Origin: Paraburkholderia tropica
GTDB lineage: Bacteria > Pseudomonadota > Gammaproteobacteria > Burkholderiales > Burkholderiaceae
Assembly: GCF_900109265.1 (NCBI RefSeq)
Contig: NZ_FNZM01000020.1
Span: 1 to 64,000, forward strand
DNA length: 64,000 nt
Direction of reading: 5' to 3'
The position numbers and the translations under genes are program-made. The first letter of the stretch is position 1. Each line of letters starts with the position of its first letter. Shown one piece after another: positions 8,206 through 15,821 of the stretch. The notes beneath the pieces were generated by a model that was given only the letters and a program-made list of their open reading frames with translations, did not search any database and was not told the DNA's origin.

Positions 8206-8964
8206 TCAGCGCTTGTCGCCCGCCGCGGCGCGCCTGCACATCGCCTCGTTAAACAGAATCGCCTTGCCGACGCTGCGATAGTTATCGGCGTCGCAGGGCG
8301 GCAGTTCGTCCGTGCCATTCTGGATCGCGACGGTTTGCGCGAGCGTCGCGACGCACTGCGCGCTCTGCCCAAGGTGATACTGCGCGAGCGCGAGATCGCT
8401 GCGCGCGCTGTCCCGCTCGATCCAGTTCATGAACGTCTGGCACTCGCCGACCAGCGAACCCAGCGCCGCGCTCGCGCCCGCGTAATCCTTCTTCGCATAC
8501 AGCGCACGCGCCGACTTCAGACGCGTTGCGCGCGCCGCATCGCGGCACGCCTCGGGCGGCTTGCGGTATTCGCCCTGGAAGTCCGCGCGCATGCCGCAGA
8601 ACGAGCGGCACGCGTCCGAATCGCCGGTATCGAGTTTCAGTTGGCCGTTCGCGCCCGTCATGCTGATCCGGCAGGTGGTCTCGCCATCGGTCGCGACGCC
8701 GGTGCGGCCCACGATCTTGCCGTCGACCTGGCATTCGTGGCAATTCCCGCCCAGCGTCTCGATGCTGAAGCGGCCGTTCTTCACGCTCAGCGAGCCGTGG
8801 CCGCTGCCGCCCTCGACGAAGATGTAGTCGCCTGCTTCGACGACAGGCGCGGCCTGCACCGCCGACGCGCCGAACACCGCACACAGTCCCGCGACGCATG
8901 CAGCAACGCACGCCGCGCCCTGTGCGCGCCGAACCCACGCACGCGTCCATGCGAGTCGCGACAT
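8206..8964 (-). CDS. Cysteine-rich exported protein of unknown function
   Basis: From the ATG at 8964, preceded by GGGAGAAGGGCG, the protein has 252 residues and a signal peptide ending in GASAVQA. The mature part contains ten cysteines, spread as a CxxC (GGNCHECQVDGK), TTCRIS, DACRSFCGM and single cysteines to the C-terminus. An even number suggests up to five disulfides in the periplasm. The first half is rich in beta-type sequence (EAGDYIFVEGGSGHGSLSVK). The second half looks helical, with alanine-rich segments like ARALYAKKDYAGASAALGSL reminiscent of a TPR-like repeat. No enzyme motif is recognised. It is a single-gene unit downstream of the YceI operon terminator. Longer starts exist upstream in frame but lack a ribosome-binding site. 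Confidence 0.78.
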   Translation of the reverse strand: MSRLAWTRAWVRRAQGAACVAACVAGLCAVFGASAVQAAPVVEAGDYIFVEGGSGHGSLSVKNGRFSIETLGGNCHECQVDGKIVGRTGVATDGETTCRISMTGANGQLKLDTGDSDACRSFCGMRADFQGEYRKPPEACRDAARATRLKSARALYAKKDYAGASAALGSLVGECQTFMNWIERDSARSDLALAQYHLGQSAQCVATLAQTVAIQNGTDELPPCDADNYRSVGKAILFNEAMCRRAAAGDKR

Positions 8965-9088
8965 CGCCCTTCTCCCTGTTTCGAGCCTGAGATTTCCCGG
9001 CGATGCGCGGCGAGCACGCCCCGCGCCGGACGAAGCGAGATCATCCCATAGTCGCGCCATCGCACGAACGGACCGTGCCGCGCCCATG

Positions 9089-9124
9089 AAAAAAGCCCGC
9101 GCGCATCACGCGCACGGGCTTTTT
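9089..9124. terminator. Bidirectional terminator below the YceI operon
   Basis: AGCCCG-C-GCGC and GCGC-A-CGGGCT form a stem with one mismatch around ATCAC, flanked by six A on the left and five T on the right. On the minus strand it lies about 70 bases after the stop of the promoter-distal YceI gene, so it should end that operon before the next gene. Confidence 0.8.
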
Positions 9125-9192
9125 CGTCGAGCCTCAGCGGCTCTGGATGAGCGTCGCGAGACGCGCGCTCATCGGCTCAAGTCGGCAACAAC

Positions 9193-9783
9193 TTAGTCGG
9201 CCTTGATGCCTTCGACCTGGATCTGCAGCGTCGTGGCCATCTTGAAGCCATACGCCTGGCCGTAGTTCACGCCGTAGTCCGAACGATCGAACGTGGCGGT
9301 CGCGTCGGCGCCGCACACTTCACGCTTGAGCATCGGGTTCTGGAAGCACTTGAACGAATCGATCTTCAGGTTCAGCGGCTTGGTCACGCCGTGCAGCGTG
9401 AACGTGCCGATCACTTCGACGGGCTTGTCGCCGTCGTACTTGATCGACGTGCCCTTGTAGACGGCCGTCGGGTACTTGGCTGCGTCGAGCATTTCCGCCG
9501 AGCTGACGTGCTTGTCGAGCGCCTTGTTGCCCGTGTCGATCGACGATGCGTCGATGGTCACGTCGACCGTGCCGGTCTTCGCAGCCGGGTCGAGCACGAC
9601 CGTGCCCGAGCTCTTCGTGAACTTGCCGCGCCACACCGAGACGCCGCCGAAGTGGTCGGTCTCGAAGCTCGGGTACGTGTGCGTCGGGTCGAGGTTGTAG
9701 GTGGTCGGCGCAGCGACGGCGGGCGTGGCGATGGCGGCGGCGAGTGCAGCGGCGGCAGCCGCAGCGAAGATCGTGTTCTTCAT
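9193..9783 (-). CDS. YceI-family periplasmic lipocalin-like protein (first copy)
   Basis: The product has 196 residues with a signal peptide ending in ATPAVA. The mature YceI beta-barrel begins APTTYNLDPTHTYPSFETDH, and later the typical FTLHGVTKPLNLKIDSFKC and ATATFDRSDYGVNYG occur. YceI proteins bind isoprenoid-type lipids in the periplasm; E. coli yceI is induced by high pH and osmotic stress. It is the last gene of a minus-strand operon with cytochrome b561 and a second YceI gene (75 bases between the two yceI genes). Two cysteines (FKCFQ and EVCGA) may pair. The exact ligand is unknown. Confidence 0.92.
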   Translation of the reverse strand: MKNTIFAAAAAAALAAAIATPAVAAPTTYNLDPTHTYPSFETDHFGGVSVWRGKFTKSSGTVVLDPAAKTGTVDVTIDASSIDTGNKALDKHVSSAEMLDAAKYPTAVYKGTSIKYDGDKPVEVIGTFTLHGVTKPLNLKIDSFKCFQNPMLKREVCGADATATFDRSDYGVNYGQAYGFKMATTLQIQVEGIKAD

Positions 9784-9858
9784 GTGAGCGTGTGTCCTGA
9801 TGCTGGGGTTAAGACGAAGCGAATGCGATTTGCGATGAAAACGGTCAGCCGGTGCGCG

Positions 9859-10446
9859 TCAATGCGCGGCGGCCACGATGTGAAACTTGATCTGCACGTC
9901 GTCGGCGACGATCGAGGTGTCTTTCCACTCGCCCGTGCCGATGTTGTACGCGAGGCGCTTGATGGGCAGCGCGCCGTCGAACACCTGGTTAGCGCCGTCC
10001 TTGTGGTACTGCACCGGCACGACGACGTCGGTCGTCTTGCCCTTGATCGTGAGCTTGCCCGCGACCGAATACGCGCCGTTCGCGCCGGCCTTGATCTGCG
10101 TGGAGACGAAGGTCGCGTGCGGGAATTTGCCTGCGTCGAACCACTCGTCGCCGGCCACTTCCTTGTTGTAGTCGGGCGAGCCGAGGTCGAAGCTCGCGAC
10201 CTCGACGTCGAGCTTCGCGCTCGATGCGGCGGCGTTGGCCGGATCGAAATGCACGTCGGCGCTGAAGTGGTTGAACTTGCCTTCGACCGGCACGTTCATC
10301 TGCTTGAACACGGCCGAGACGGTGCTCTTGCCGGCTTCGGGCGCCGCATCCGCGTTCAGGGCGAACGAAGCGGTGAAGGCCGCGCCGGCGGCGAGCGCCG
10401 CGCCGAGCGCGACGACGGAGGCTTTCTGGACGAGACGGTGGATCAT
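9859..10446 (-). CDS. YceI-family periplasmic protein (second copy)
   Basis: From the ATG at 10446 the protein has 195 residues, with a signal peptide of the form VVALGAALAAGAAFTASFA. YceI-type features are FNHFSADVHFDPANA, GDEWFDAGKFPHATFVSTQI and KLTIKGKTTDVVVPVQYHKD. It is clearly divergent from the neighbouring copy and lacks its cysteine pair, so the two probably bind different ligands or partners. Cytochrome b561 lies 82 bases upstream. The frame is open to 10521, but the extra residues do not resemble a signal sequence. I infer that it works with the cytochrome in a lipid- or quinone-related envelope function. Confidence 0.92.
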   Translation of the reverse strand: MIHRLVQKASVVALGAALAAGAAFTASFALNADAAPEAGKSTVSAVFKQMNVPVEGKFNHFSADVHFDPANAAASSAKLDVEVASFDLGSPDYNKEVAGDEWFDAGKFPHATFVSTQIKAGANGAYSVAGKLTIKGKTTDVVVPVQYHKDGANQVFDGALPIKRLAYNIGTGEWKDTSIVADDVQIKFHIVAAAH

Positions 10447-10528
10447 GATCGGTTCGCTATTTACGCTGGAAGCGGTGAAAAAGACGTCGAAAAGGAACGC
10501 GGCGCGCGAGGCGCGGCGCACGGGGTGT

Positions 10529-11098
10529 TCAATCGCGCGGCGTGCCGAACGGCAGCATGCGCGCGAGGATGTTCTGCCGGTCGAGCAACTGATGCTTCAC
10601 GACCGCGAGCACGTGCAGCGCCACCACGGCCAGCAGCGTGTAGTTCAGCGACACGTGCACGAGGCGCAGCGTGCCCTTGAGCGCGGTGTCCGGATCGATC
10701 AGCGTGGGCAGCGGCCAGATGCCGAGATACACGACCTGAATGCCGGCCGCCGAGCTGTACAGATAGCCGGTCACGGGGATCGCCACCATCAGCACGTAAA
10801 GCAGGAAGTGGCCGAGATGCGCGAGCCCCTTCTCCCACGCGGGCGTCGAGGCGGGCAGCGCGGGCGCGGCGTGCGTCGCGCGCCAGATCAGGCGCACCAG
10901 CACGAGCACAAGCACGGTCACGCCGATCCACTTGTGCCACGAAAAATAGCGCAGCTTGGTGGGCGTGATGCCGGGAATGTCGGTCATGATCCAGCCGAGC
11001 GCGAAGCCCCAGACGATCAGCACGGCGACCAGCCAGTGCAGCAGCATGGCGACGCCGCTGTAGCGGCCGGCGGACTTGACGGTTCGATTCATCGGCAT
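10529..11098 (-). CDS. Cytochrome b561 family membrane protein
   Basis: The product has 189 residues and four predicted transmembrane helices: about 15-37, 50-70, 90-112 and 142-165. Candidate haem-ligand histidines are in MLLHWLVAVLIVWG, SWHKWIGVTVLVLV, LAHLGHFLLYVLMVA and HVLAVVKHQLL. The family transfers electrons from membrane quinol, in E. coli CybB from ubiquinol, and is often next to yceI (yceJ-yceI). AAGGA five bases before the ATG supports the start; a second ATG lies six bases downstream. It is first in the operon, divergent from a LysR gene 100 bases away that may regulate it. Confidence 0.93.
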   Translation of the reverse strand: MPMNRTVKSAGRYSGVAMLLHWLVAVLIVWGFALGWIMTDIPGITPTKLRYFSWHKWIGVTVLVLVLVRLIWRATHAAPALPASTPAWEKGLAHLGHFLLYVLMVAIPVTGYLYSSAAGIQVVYLGIWPLPTLIDPDTALKGTLRLVHVSLNYTLLAVVALHVLAVVKHQLLDRQNILARMLPFGTPRD

Positions 11099-11162
11099 GG
11101 TTATCCTTGACGGGGAACGCGCACTTTACCCCGATGCGAGCTATTCAAACAATCGTCTAAAA

Positions 11163-11179
11163 TGGATCGTTACCATCCA
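11163..11179. promoter_or_regulatory. Possible LysR-type binding dyad between cytochrome b561 and lysR
   Basis: TGGAT and ATCCA form an inverted repeat with a seven-base spacer, 20 bases before the LysR start and next to a TAAAAT -10-like element. The position in a 100-bp divergent intergenic region suits autoregulation. The arms are short, so this is tentative. Confidence 0.35.
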
Positions 11180-11198
11180 ATTTTTCGATAGATCGCCC

Positions 11199-12116
11199 AT
11201 GGACCGCTCTCCGAGCCTCGAACAACTGCGCGCGCTGATCGCGGTGGCGGAAACCGGCAGCTTCTCGGCGGCGGCCCGCCAGCTCGACCGCGCGCAGTCG
11301 GTGGTGAGCTACACGATCGCGAATCTGGAGGCGCTGCTGGGCGTGGCGCTGTTCGAGCGCGGCAAGCGCAAGCCCGAACTCACGGCGGCGGGCCGCGCGA
11401 TTCTCGCCGACGCGCGCCGCCTCGACCTGCTGATGGGCCAGCTTAACGCCAAGGCGGCCGGGTTGCAGCGCGGACTGGAAGGCGAAGTTTCGGTGGCCGT
11501 GGACGTGATGTTTCCGTCGGGACGGCTGGTGCAGGCGCTGCAGGCCTTCGCGCGCGAATTCCCCACCGTCGCGCTGAATTTGACGATGGAGGCGCTCGGC
11601 GGCGTGCTCAAGCTCGTGCTCGACGGCGACTGCGCGTTCGGCATCAGCGGGCCGAACCAGAACTGGCCGCACGTGATCGAGGCGCGCGCGATCGGCACCG
11701 TCGAACTCGTGATGGTGGCCGCGCCCTGTCATCCGCTCGCGCAGGCCGCGCAGCCCGTGCGCATTTCCGACGCGCGCGAGCACACGCAACTCGTGCTCAC
11801 CGACCGCAGCCGCCTGACGGTCGGGCAGACCTTCGGCGTGTACAGCAACCGCGCGTGGAAGCTCGGCGACCTCGGCGCGAAGCACCGCCTGCTGCTCGCG
11901 GGCCTCGGCTGGGGTTCGATGCCGCTCCATCTGGTGGAAGCCGATCTCGAAGCGGGCCGCCTCGTGCGCATCGCGCTCGCGGACCGCAGCTCGGTGAATT
12001 ACAACGTCACGCTGATCCACCGCACCGACACGGGCGCCGGTCCCGCGACCCTGTGGCTCTGCGAATATCTGACGAACGGCACGCCGCCGCAGGCGCCGCT
12101 ACCCGATGCGCCCTGA
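11199..12116 (+). CDS. LysR-family transcriptional regulator
   Basis: The product has 305 residues: an N-terminal winged helix-turn-helix (residues about 5-63, with LEQLRALIAVAETGSFSAAA and LDRAQSVVSYTIANLEALLG), then a periplasmic-binding-protein-like effector domain (about 90-295). The start at 11199 places the HTH at the usual distance from the N-terminus; upstream in-frame sequence is unrelated. It is divergent from the cytochrome b561/YceI operon, which is the obvious target by the usual LysR arrangement. The inducer is unknown. Confidence 0.93.
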   Translation: MDRSPSLEQLRALIAVAETGSFSAAARQLDRAQSVVSYTIANLEALLGVALFERGKRKPELTAAGRAILADARRLDLLMGQLNAKAAGLQRGLEGEVSVAVDVMFPSGRLVQALQAFAREFPTVALNLTMEALGGVLKLVLDGDCAFGISGPNQNWPHVIEARAIGTVELVMVAAPCHPLAQAAQPVRISDAREHTQLVLTDRSRLTVGQTFGVYSNRAWKLGDLGAKHRLLLAGLGWGSMPLHLVEADLEAGRLVRIALADRSSVNYNVTLIHRTDTGAGPATLWLCEYLTNGTPPQAPLPDAP

Positions 12117-12444
12117 CATCGTCGGCGGCATACGCTGACAGCGTCGGCTGAAGTCGCGCGCAGACTTCGCCGCCCGCCCAGTTGCGCCGATACAACCCGC
12201 CCGCCCACCTGACAAAGCTTCACAAACCCGCCTGAGCCGCGCCACGCGGCGCGCCGCGGCCATTACTGCGCGTCGGACGACGCACCGGGCGCGGCAATTC
12301 ACTCATCCGCGCATTTTTCGAGAAAGACCCTCGTGCCATGATCGCGCCGCTCCAGAAGCCGGCGGCGCGCGACCTCGCGCCGCGACGGTCCGCGCGGTGC
12401 CGTGTTCCACCACGCGCGTCGTTCGACCTTGCTCGATACGTCAC
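12117..12444. other. Gap between lysR and a small membrane protein gene
   Basis: I see no gene, no clear hairpin with T tract and no confident promoter in this 328-base stretch. It is GC-rich with short frames only. Confidence 0.4.
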
Positions 12445-12867
12445 ATGGATAACTTCGTCTACTGCCTGGTTTCGAATCTCGCCCTGCTTGCCGCCGTGCA
12501 ACTGGTCTGCTGGTTTATCCGCGCGATGCGCCCGGACCTGAGCGTGCGCGGCGCGCGCGTGTTTGTCGGCATGATGGTGCTCGCGTGCGCCTTCGACGCC
12601 GCACTCACCTTCCTCGTGTTCGCCGATGCGGGCGGCCCGTGGCGCGAGCGTCATCCGGTCGAAGCCTTCTTCCCGCGCGCGGCCGCTTACGTGTTGAGCG
12701 CGCTGTTCGCGCTTGTTGCCGGCGGTCTGGCTAGCCGGCGCGCGGCTGATCGCAACGCTGAGCGCAGCAATGAACGCAGCAATAAGCGCAGCAACGAGCG
12801 CAACGCCGCGCGCGACGGCCTCGTGATCGAAACGTCGCCCTACAGCAAATCCACCTTGCCGATGTAG
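12445..12867 (+). CDS. Small membrane protein with a charged repeat tail, unknown function
   Basis: This 140-residue protein starts MDNFVYCLVSNLALLAAVQL and has three hydrophobic segments, about 4-24, 36-58 and 72-92, the last being AAAYVLSALFALVAGGLASR. After the membrane part comes a hydrophilic tail with four tandem four-residue units (ERSN, ERSN, KRSN, ERNA). The helices are well formed, but I recognise no family. It converges with the ParB-like gene, whose stop is 17 bases away. An open frame extends upstream without coding character. Confidence 0.65.
   Translation: MDNFVYCLVSNLALLAAVQLVCWFIRAMRPDLSVRGARVFVGMMVLACAFDAALTFLVFADAGGPWRERHPVEAFFPRAAAYVLSALFALVAGGLASRRAADRNAERSNERSNKRSNERNAARDGLVIETSPYSKSTLPM
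12760..12807 (+). repeat. 12-bp tandem repeat encoding ERSN units
   Basis: Four imperfect 12-base copies (GAGCGCAGCAAT, GAACGCAGCAAT, AAGCGCAGCAAC, GAGCGCAACGCC) lie in frame within the small membrane protein gene. Length changes would keep the frame. Confidence 0.75.
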
Positions 12868-12884
12868 GCCGCGCTCCCGACGCC

Positions 12885-13604
12885 CTACTTCGACGCCTTC
12901 TTGCCCTTGCCCGCCGCCATATCCGCGCGTTCCGCCACTCGCACCGCCTGTGCGTTTTTCGCGGATTTCGCGCTCTGCGCCGCCGGCGGCACCACGCCGG
13001 ACCAGCCCGGCAGATAACGCGCGTCCGGATCGTGCGCGTGGGCGAGCGCCTCGCTGAGCGCATCGTCGAAGTCCTTGCGCACGCGCGCCGCCGACACCTT
13101 GCTGCGCAGATAGTCAGCCCAGAGGAATTCGCTGAACGGCGTGGTGTCCTTGGCGTAGCCGCCTGCCATGCGCAGCTCGCCCGCGAGGCTGCGGTACGGA
13201 TCGTCGGCGAGACCGAGCAGCTGCTTCGGCAGATTCCCGTAATCGCAGCGCTCGCCGGACGCGTCGAACGGATGCACCCACTGGTTGTGCTCCATCATCC
13301 GCCAGAAGATCGTGGCGTCGAGCCACGACAGATCCTTGAGCACCGTGACCTTCACGCTCGGCACGCCCTCGTGCAGCCACGCGAGCCCGAGATGGTGATG
13401 ATCGACCACGTAGTGACGCCCCTTCGGCCCGAGCACGGCCGGAAACCAGTGCGAATCGATCGCCGCCGCGCGGCCTTTCTTGTCGAGCGACGCCCAGTGC
13501 TCGCGCTTGGCGTTGACCTCACGAAAGCCGACGGTAAGCTGCGTCGGACGCAGTTCGTCGAGCTTGACGTCGATGAGATGCAGATCCGTGTTCTGCAGGT
13601 TCAT
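12885..13604 (-). CDS. ParB-like nuclease-fold protein
   Basis: The protein has 239 residues from the ATG at 13604, which has AGGAGC nine bases upstream. The N-terminal half resembles the ParB-like Sulfiredoxin/ParB fold: VKLDELRPTQLTVGFREVNA, then the conserved YVVDHHHLGLAWLHEGVPSV with a histidine triplet. The region with FWRMMEHNQWVHPFDASGE is typical of this stand-alone ParBc_2-type family. It lacks the helix-turn-helix of chromosome-partition ParB, so it is unlikely to be a segregation protein. Members of related families have nucleotide-hydrolysing or kinase activity, but no function can be assigned here. The C-terminal 40 residues are alanine/lysine-rich and probably disordered. Confidence 0.82.
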   Translation of the reverse strand: MNLQNTDLHLIDVKLDELRPTQLTVGFREVNAKREHWASLDKKGRAAAIDSHWFPAVLGPKGRHYVVDHHHLGLAWLHEGVPSVKVTVLKDLSWLDATIFWRMMEHNQWVHPFDASGERCDYGNLPKQLLGLADDPYRSLAGELRMAGGYAKDTTPFSEFLWADYLRSKVSAARVRKDFDDALSEALAHAHDPDARYLPGWSGVVPPAAQSAKSAKNAQAVRVAERADMAAGKGKKASK

Positions 13605-13979
13605 GGCTGGGCTCCTGATCGGGCGTGCTGAGGTGACGGGGTGCGGCGAACGGGCGTCGCGCAACGATACAACCGAACCGATATGCAGTGCGCATGAATC
13701 GAGGCGACGAGCCGCGCGGCCTGCGTCGGGTCAACCCCGACCGAGCCGGGCACGCAGGATGCACGCGATCGCCACTTCGCCTATAAATGCACGGATATGA
13801 CGCGAAGGCGCGGCGCCCGGCCGGTTTATCGCCCTTTCGTTCAAGCGTCGGCGTCACCGACCGTTTCGCAGACTTGCCTCAATGTCGTCGCAGGTTTGTT
13901 TCAGGCAGTCGCATCAACTCGCAGTGCTCTGCAGTTCGCGCGTCTTTCCGGCTCAATCATCGACTCAAGCGAGGGCATC
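13605..13979. other. Divergent gap between ParB-like and mscS genes
   Basis: This 375-base stretch should contain both promoters. I find no strong sigma-70 match and no gene with coding character. Confidence 0.35.
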
Positions 13980-14804
13980 TTGGATCTCGAAACCATCCGC
14001 GTATTCATCATGACCCGAGGCATCGACTTCGGGACCAAGGTGCTGGCGGCGATCGTGCTGTGGATCGTCGGGCGCTGGGTCATCAACCTGATCGCCGGCT
14101 TCCTGCGCAAACTGCTCAGCCGCAACGAACGCGTCGACCCCACGCTCGCGCACTACCTCAGCTCGATTCTCGCCGGCGTGCTCAACCTGCTGCTGGTGCT
14201 CGCGATCCTGCAGGTGTTCGGCGTGCAGACCACCTCGTTCGCGGCGCTGCTTGCCGGTCTCGGCCTCGCCATCGGCACCGCGTGGGGCGGTCTGCTCGCG
14301 CACTTCGCGGCGGGCGTGTTCATGCAGGTGCTGCGTCCGTTCAAGGTCGGCGACTTCGTGACGGCGGGCGGCGTGACCGGCACCGTCAAGGAGCTGGGCA
14401 TCTTCGGCACGACCATCATCTCGCCGGACAACGTCATCAACATCGTCGGCAACAACAAGATCTTCTCGGACACCATCTCGAACTACAGCGCGACGCCCGT
14501 GCGCCGCGTCGAGCTGACCGCGAAGATCGCCAACGGCGTCGATCCCGTCGATGCCGCCAACCGGCTGCGCGCGGCCCTCGCGAAAATCCCGAACGTCGCG
14601 CAGGAACCCGCGCCCGACGTCGAGATTCTCTCGTTCACGCCCGAAGGTCCGTTGCTCGCGGTGCGTCCGTACACCAACAACGACACCTACTGGCAAGTGT
14701 ATTTCGACACCAACCGCGCGATCGTCGAGACCTTCCGCGACGCGGGCTATCCGACGCCGGAAACGCCGTCGATCATCCGGCGCATCGGCACGCAGGGCGC
14801 GTAA
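13980..14804 (+). CDS. mscS: Small-conductance mechanosensitive channel, MscS family
   Basis: From a TTG at 13980 (GAGGG just upstream) the protein has 274 residues, close to E. coli MscS (286). TM1 is about 10-35, TM2 about 62-82. The pore helix TM3 contains the alanine/glycine-packed pattern LLAGLGLAIGTAWGGLLAHF, followed by the beta domain with FKVGDFVTAGGVTGTVKELG and IISPDNVINIVGNNKI. It gates under membrane tension and releases solutes in osmotic downshock. The ATG at 14010 is a less likely alternative that would cut into the N-terminal helix. It converges with the DedA gene at a shared terminator. Confidence 0.92.
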   Translation: MDLETIRVFIMTRGIDFGTKVLAAIVLWIVGRWVINLIAGFLRKLLSRNERVDPTLAHYLSSILAGVLNLLLVLAILQVFGVQTTSFAALLAGLGLAIGTAWGGLLAHFAAGVFMQVLRPFKVGDFVTAGGVTGTVKELGIFGTTIISPDNVINIVGNNKIFSDTISNYSATPVRRVELTAKIANGVDPVDAANRLRAALAKIPNVAQEPAPDVEILSFTPEGPLLAVRPYTNNDTYWQVYFDTNRAIVETFRDAGYPTPETPSIIRRIGTQGA

Positions 14805-14820
14805 GGCGTCCGCGCAAAGA

Positions 14821-14855
14821 AAAACGGCATCGTCCTCGCGGGCGATGCCGTTTTT
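14821..14855. terminator. Bidirectional terminator between mscS and dedA
   Basis: AAAACGGCATCG and CGATGCCGTTTTT form a 12-bp stem around a ten-base loop, with A and T tracts on both sides. It serves the convergent mscS and DedA genes. Confidence 0.9.
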
Positions 14856-14899
14856 GCGTGAAACGCCGCTCAACGACGTTCTGTGACCTTCAATTGCCG

Positions 14900-15586
14900 T
14901 CAGTGGCCATTCGGCCCGCGCACGGCATTGCCGCTGCTGTTCTTGCGCATCATCTTCCAGAGGCCGCCGAGCACGACCGGCACGATCGCCGCGCCGATGC
15001 CGACCAGCACGATGATGTTGAGGTACTGGCGGATGAACGGAATGTTGCCGAAGAAATAGCCGAGCAGCACGAGCAGCAGCACCCAGAACAGCGCGCCCGC
15101 GACGTTGAAGAGCTGGAAGCGCTGCATGCTCATCTGCGAGACGCCCGCGACGAACGGCGCGAACGTGCGCACGACCGGAATGAAGCGCGCGAGCACGATG
15201 GTCTTGCCGCCGTGACGCTCGTAGAAGTTATGGGTCTTTTGCAGTGCTGCGCGGTCGAGGAAGCGTTCCAGCCCGCGTATGCGCGTATTGAACACCGCCG
15301 GTCCGATCGCCCGGCCGATCATGTAGTTGAGCGTGTTGCCCGTGACCGCCGCAACGATCAGGAGCACGAGCAGCAGGCCGAGATTCATCTCGTGCGTGGC
15401 CGCGAACGCGCCGCCGATAAACAGCAGCGAATCGCCCGGCAGGAACGGCAGCACGACGAGCCCGGTTTCGCAGAATACGATCAGGAACAGAACCGCATAG
15501 ACCCAGGCACCGTACTGGTGGATGAAGACTCCGAGAAACTTGTCGATGTGCAAGACAAGATTGACGAACTGCAGCAGCGTATCCAA
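14900..15586 (-). CDS. DedA/VTT-family inner membrane protein
   Basis: The product has 228 residues and five to six hydrophobic segments. The DedA signature is present: CETGLVVLPFLPGDSLLFIG near residues 39-58 and the charged amphipathic segment GKTIVLARFIPVVRTFAPFV near 127-146, containing the essential arginines. DedA proteins support membrane homeostasis. Recent work links them to undecaprenyl phosphate or phospholipid flipping, and Burkholderia DedA proteins to polymyxin resistance. Which of these applies here cannot be told from sequence. The gene is monocistronic and divergent from mutL. Confidence 0.93.
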   Translation of the reverse strand: MDTLLQFVNLVLHIDKFLGVFIHQYGAWVYAVLFLIVFCETGLVVLPFLPGDSLLFIGGAFAATHEMNLGLLLVLLIVAAVTGNTLNYMIGRAIGPAVFNTRIRGLERFLDRAALQKTHNFYERHGGKTIVLARFIPVVRTFAPFVAGVSQMSMQRFQLFNVAGALFWVLLLVLLGYFFGNIPFIRQYLNIIVLVGIGAAIVPVVLGGLWKMMRKNSSGNAVRGPNGH

Positions 15587-15808
15587 AAGTGTCCCTTATT
15601 GGTCGAGGACGGAGCGCTTGCAGGAAGCGCCCTCGCCCGGTGTTGCGCGAGAAGGAAAATTGACCGCGCCATGATACAGAAAGTGCCCCGCCGTCACGAA
15701 AAATTCCCGTGAACGGCGGCAAAAATGCGTCCAATAGATCGCATATTGGCGCTTAACGGATACTTAAGGGGCGCGAGTCGCACGCCAGGCCGGCGCGTCG
15801 CGACTCGC

Positions 15809-15814
15809 TATAAT
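15809..15814 (+). promoter_or_regulatory. -10 element of mutL, seven bases before the ATG
   Basis: A perfect TATAAT ends seven bases before the mutL ATG at 15822. Initiation would fall on or beside the start codon, which predicts a leaderless or nearly leaderless mRNA. The -35 region is weak. Confidence 0.55.
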
Positions 15815-15821
15815 TGCGCGC

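Noticed and set aside
12885..13604. Chromosome or plasmid partition gene parB
   Set aside because: The ParB-like fold is present, but the helix-turn-helix and a parA neighbour are absent.
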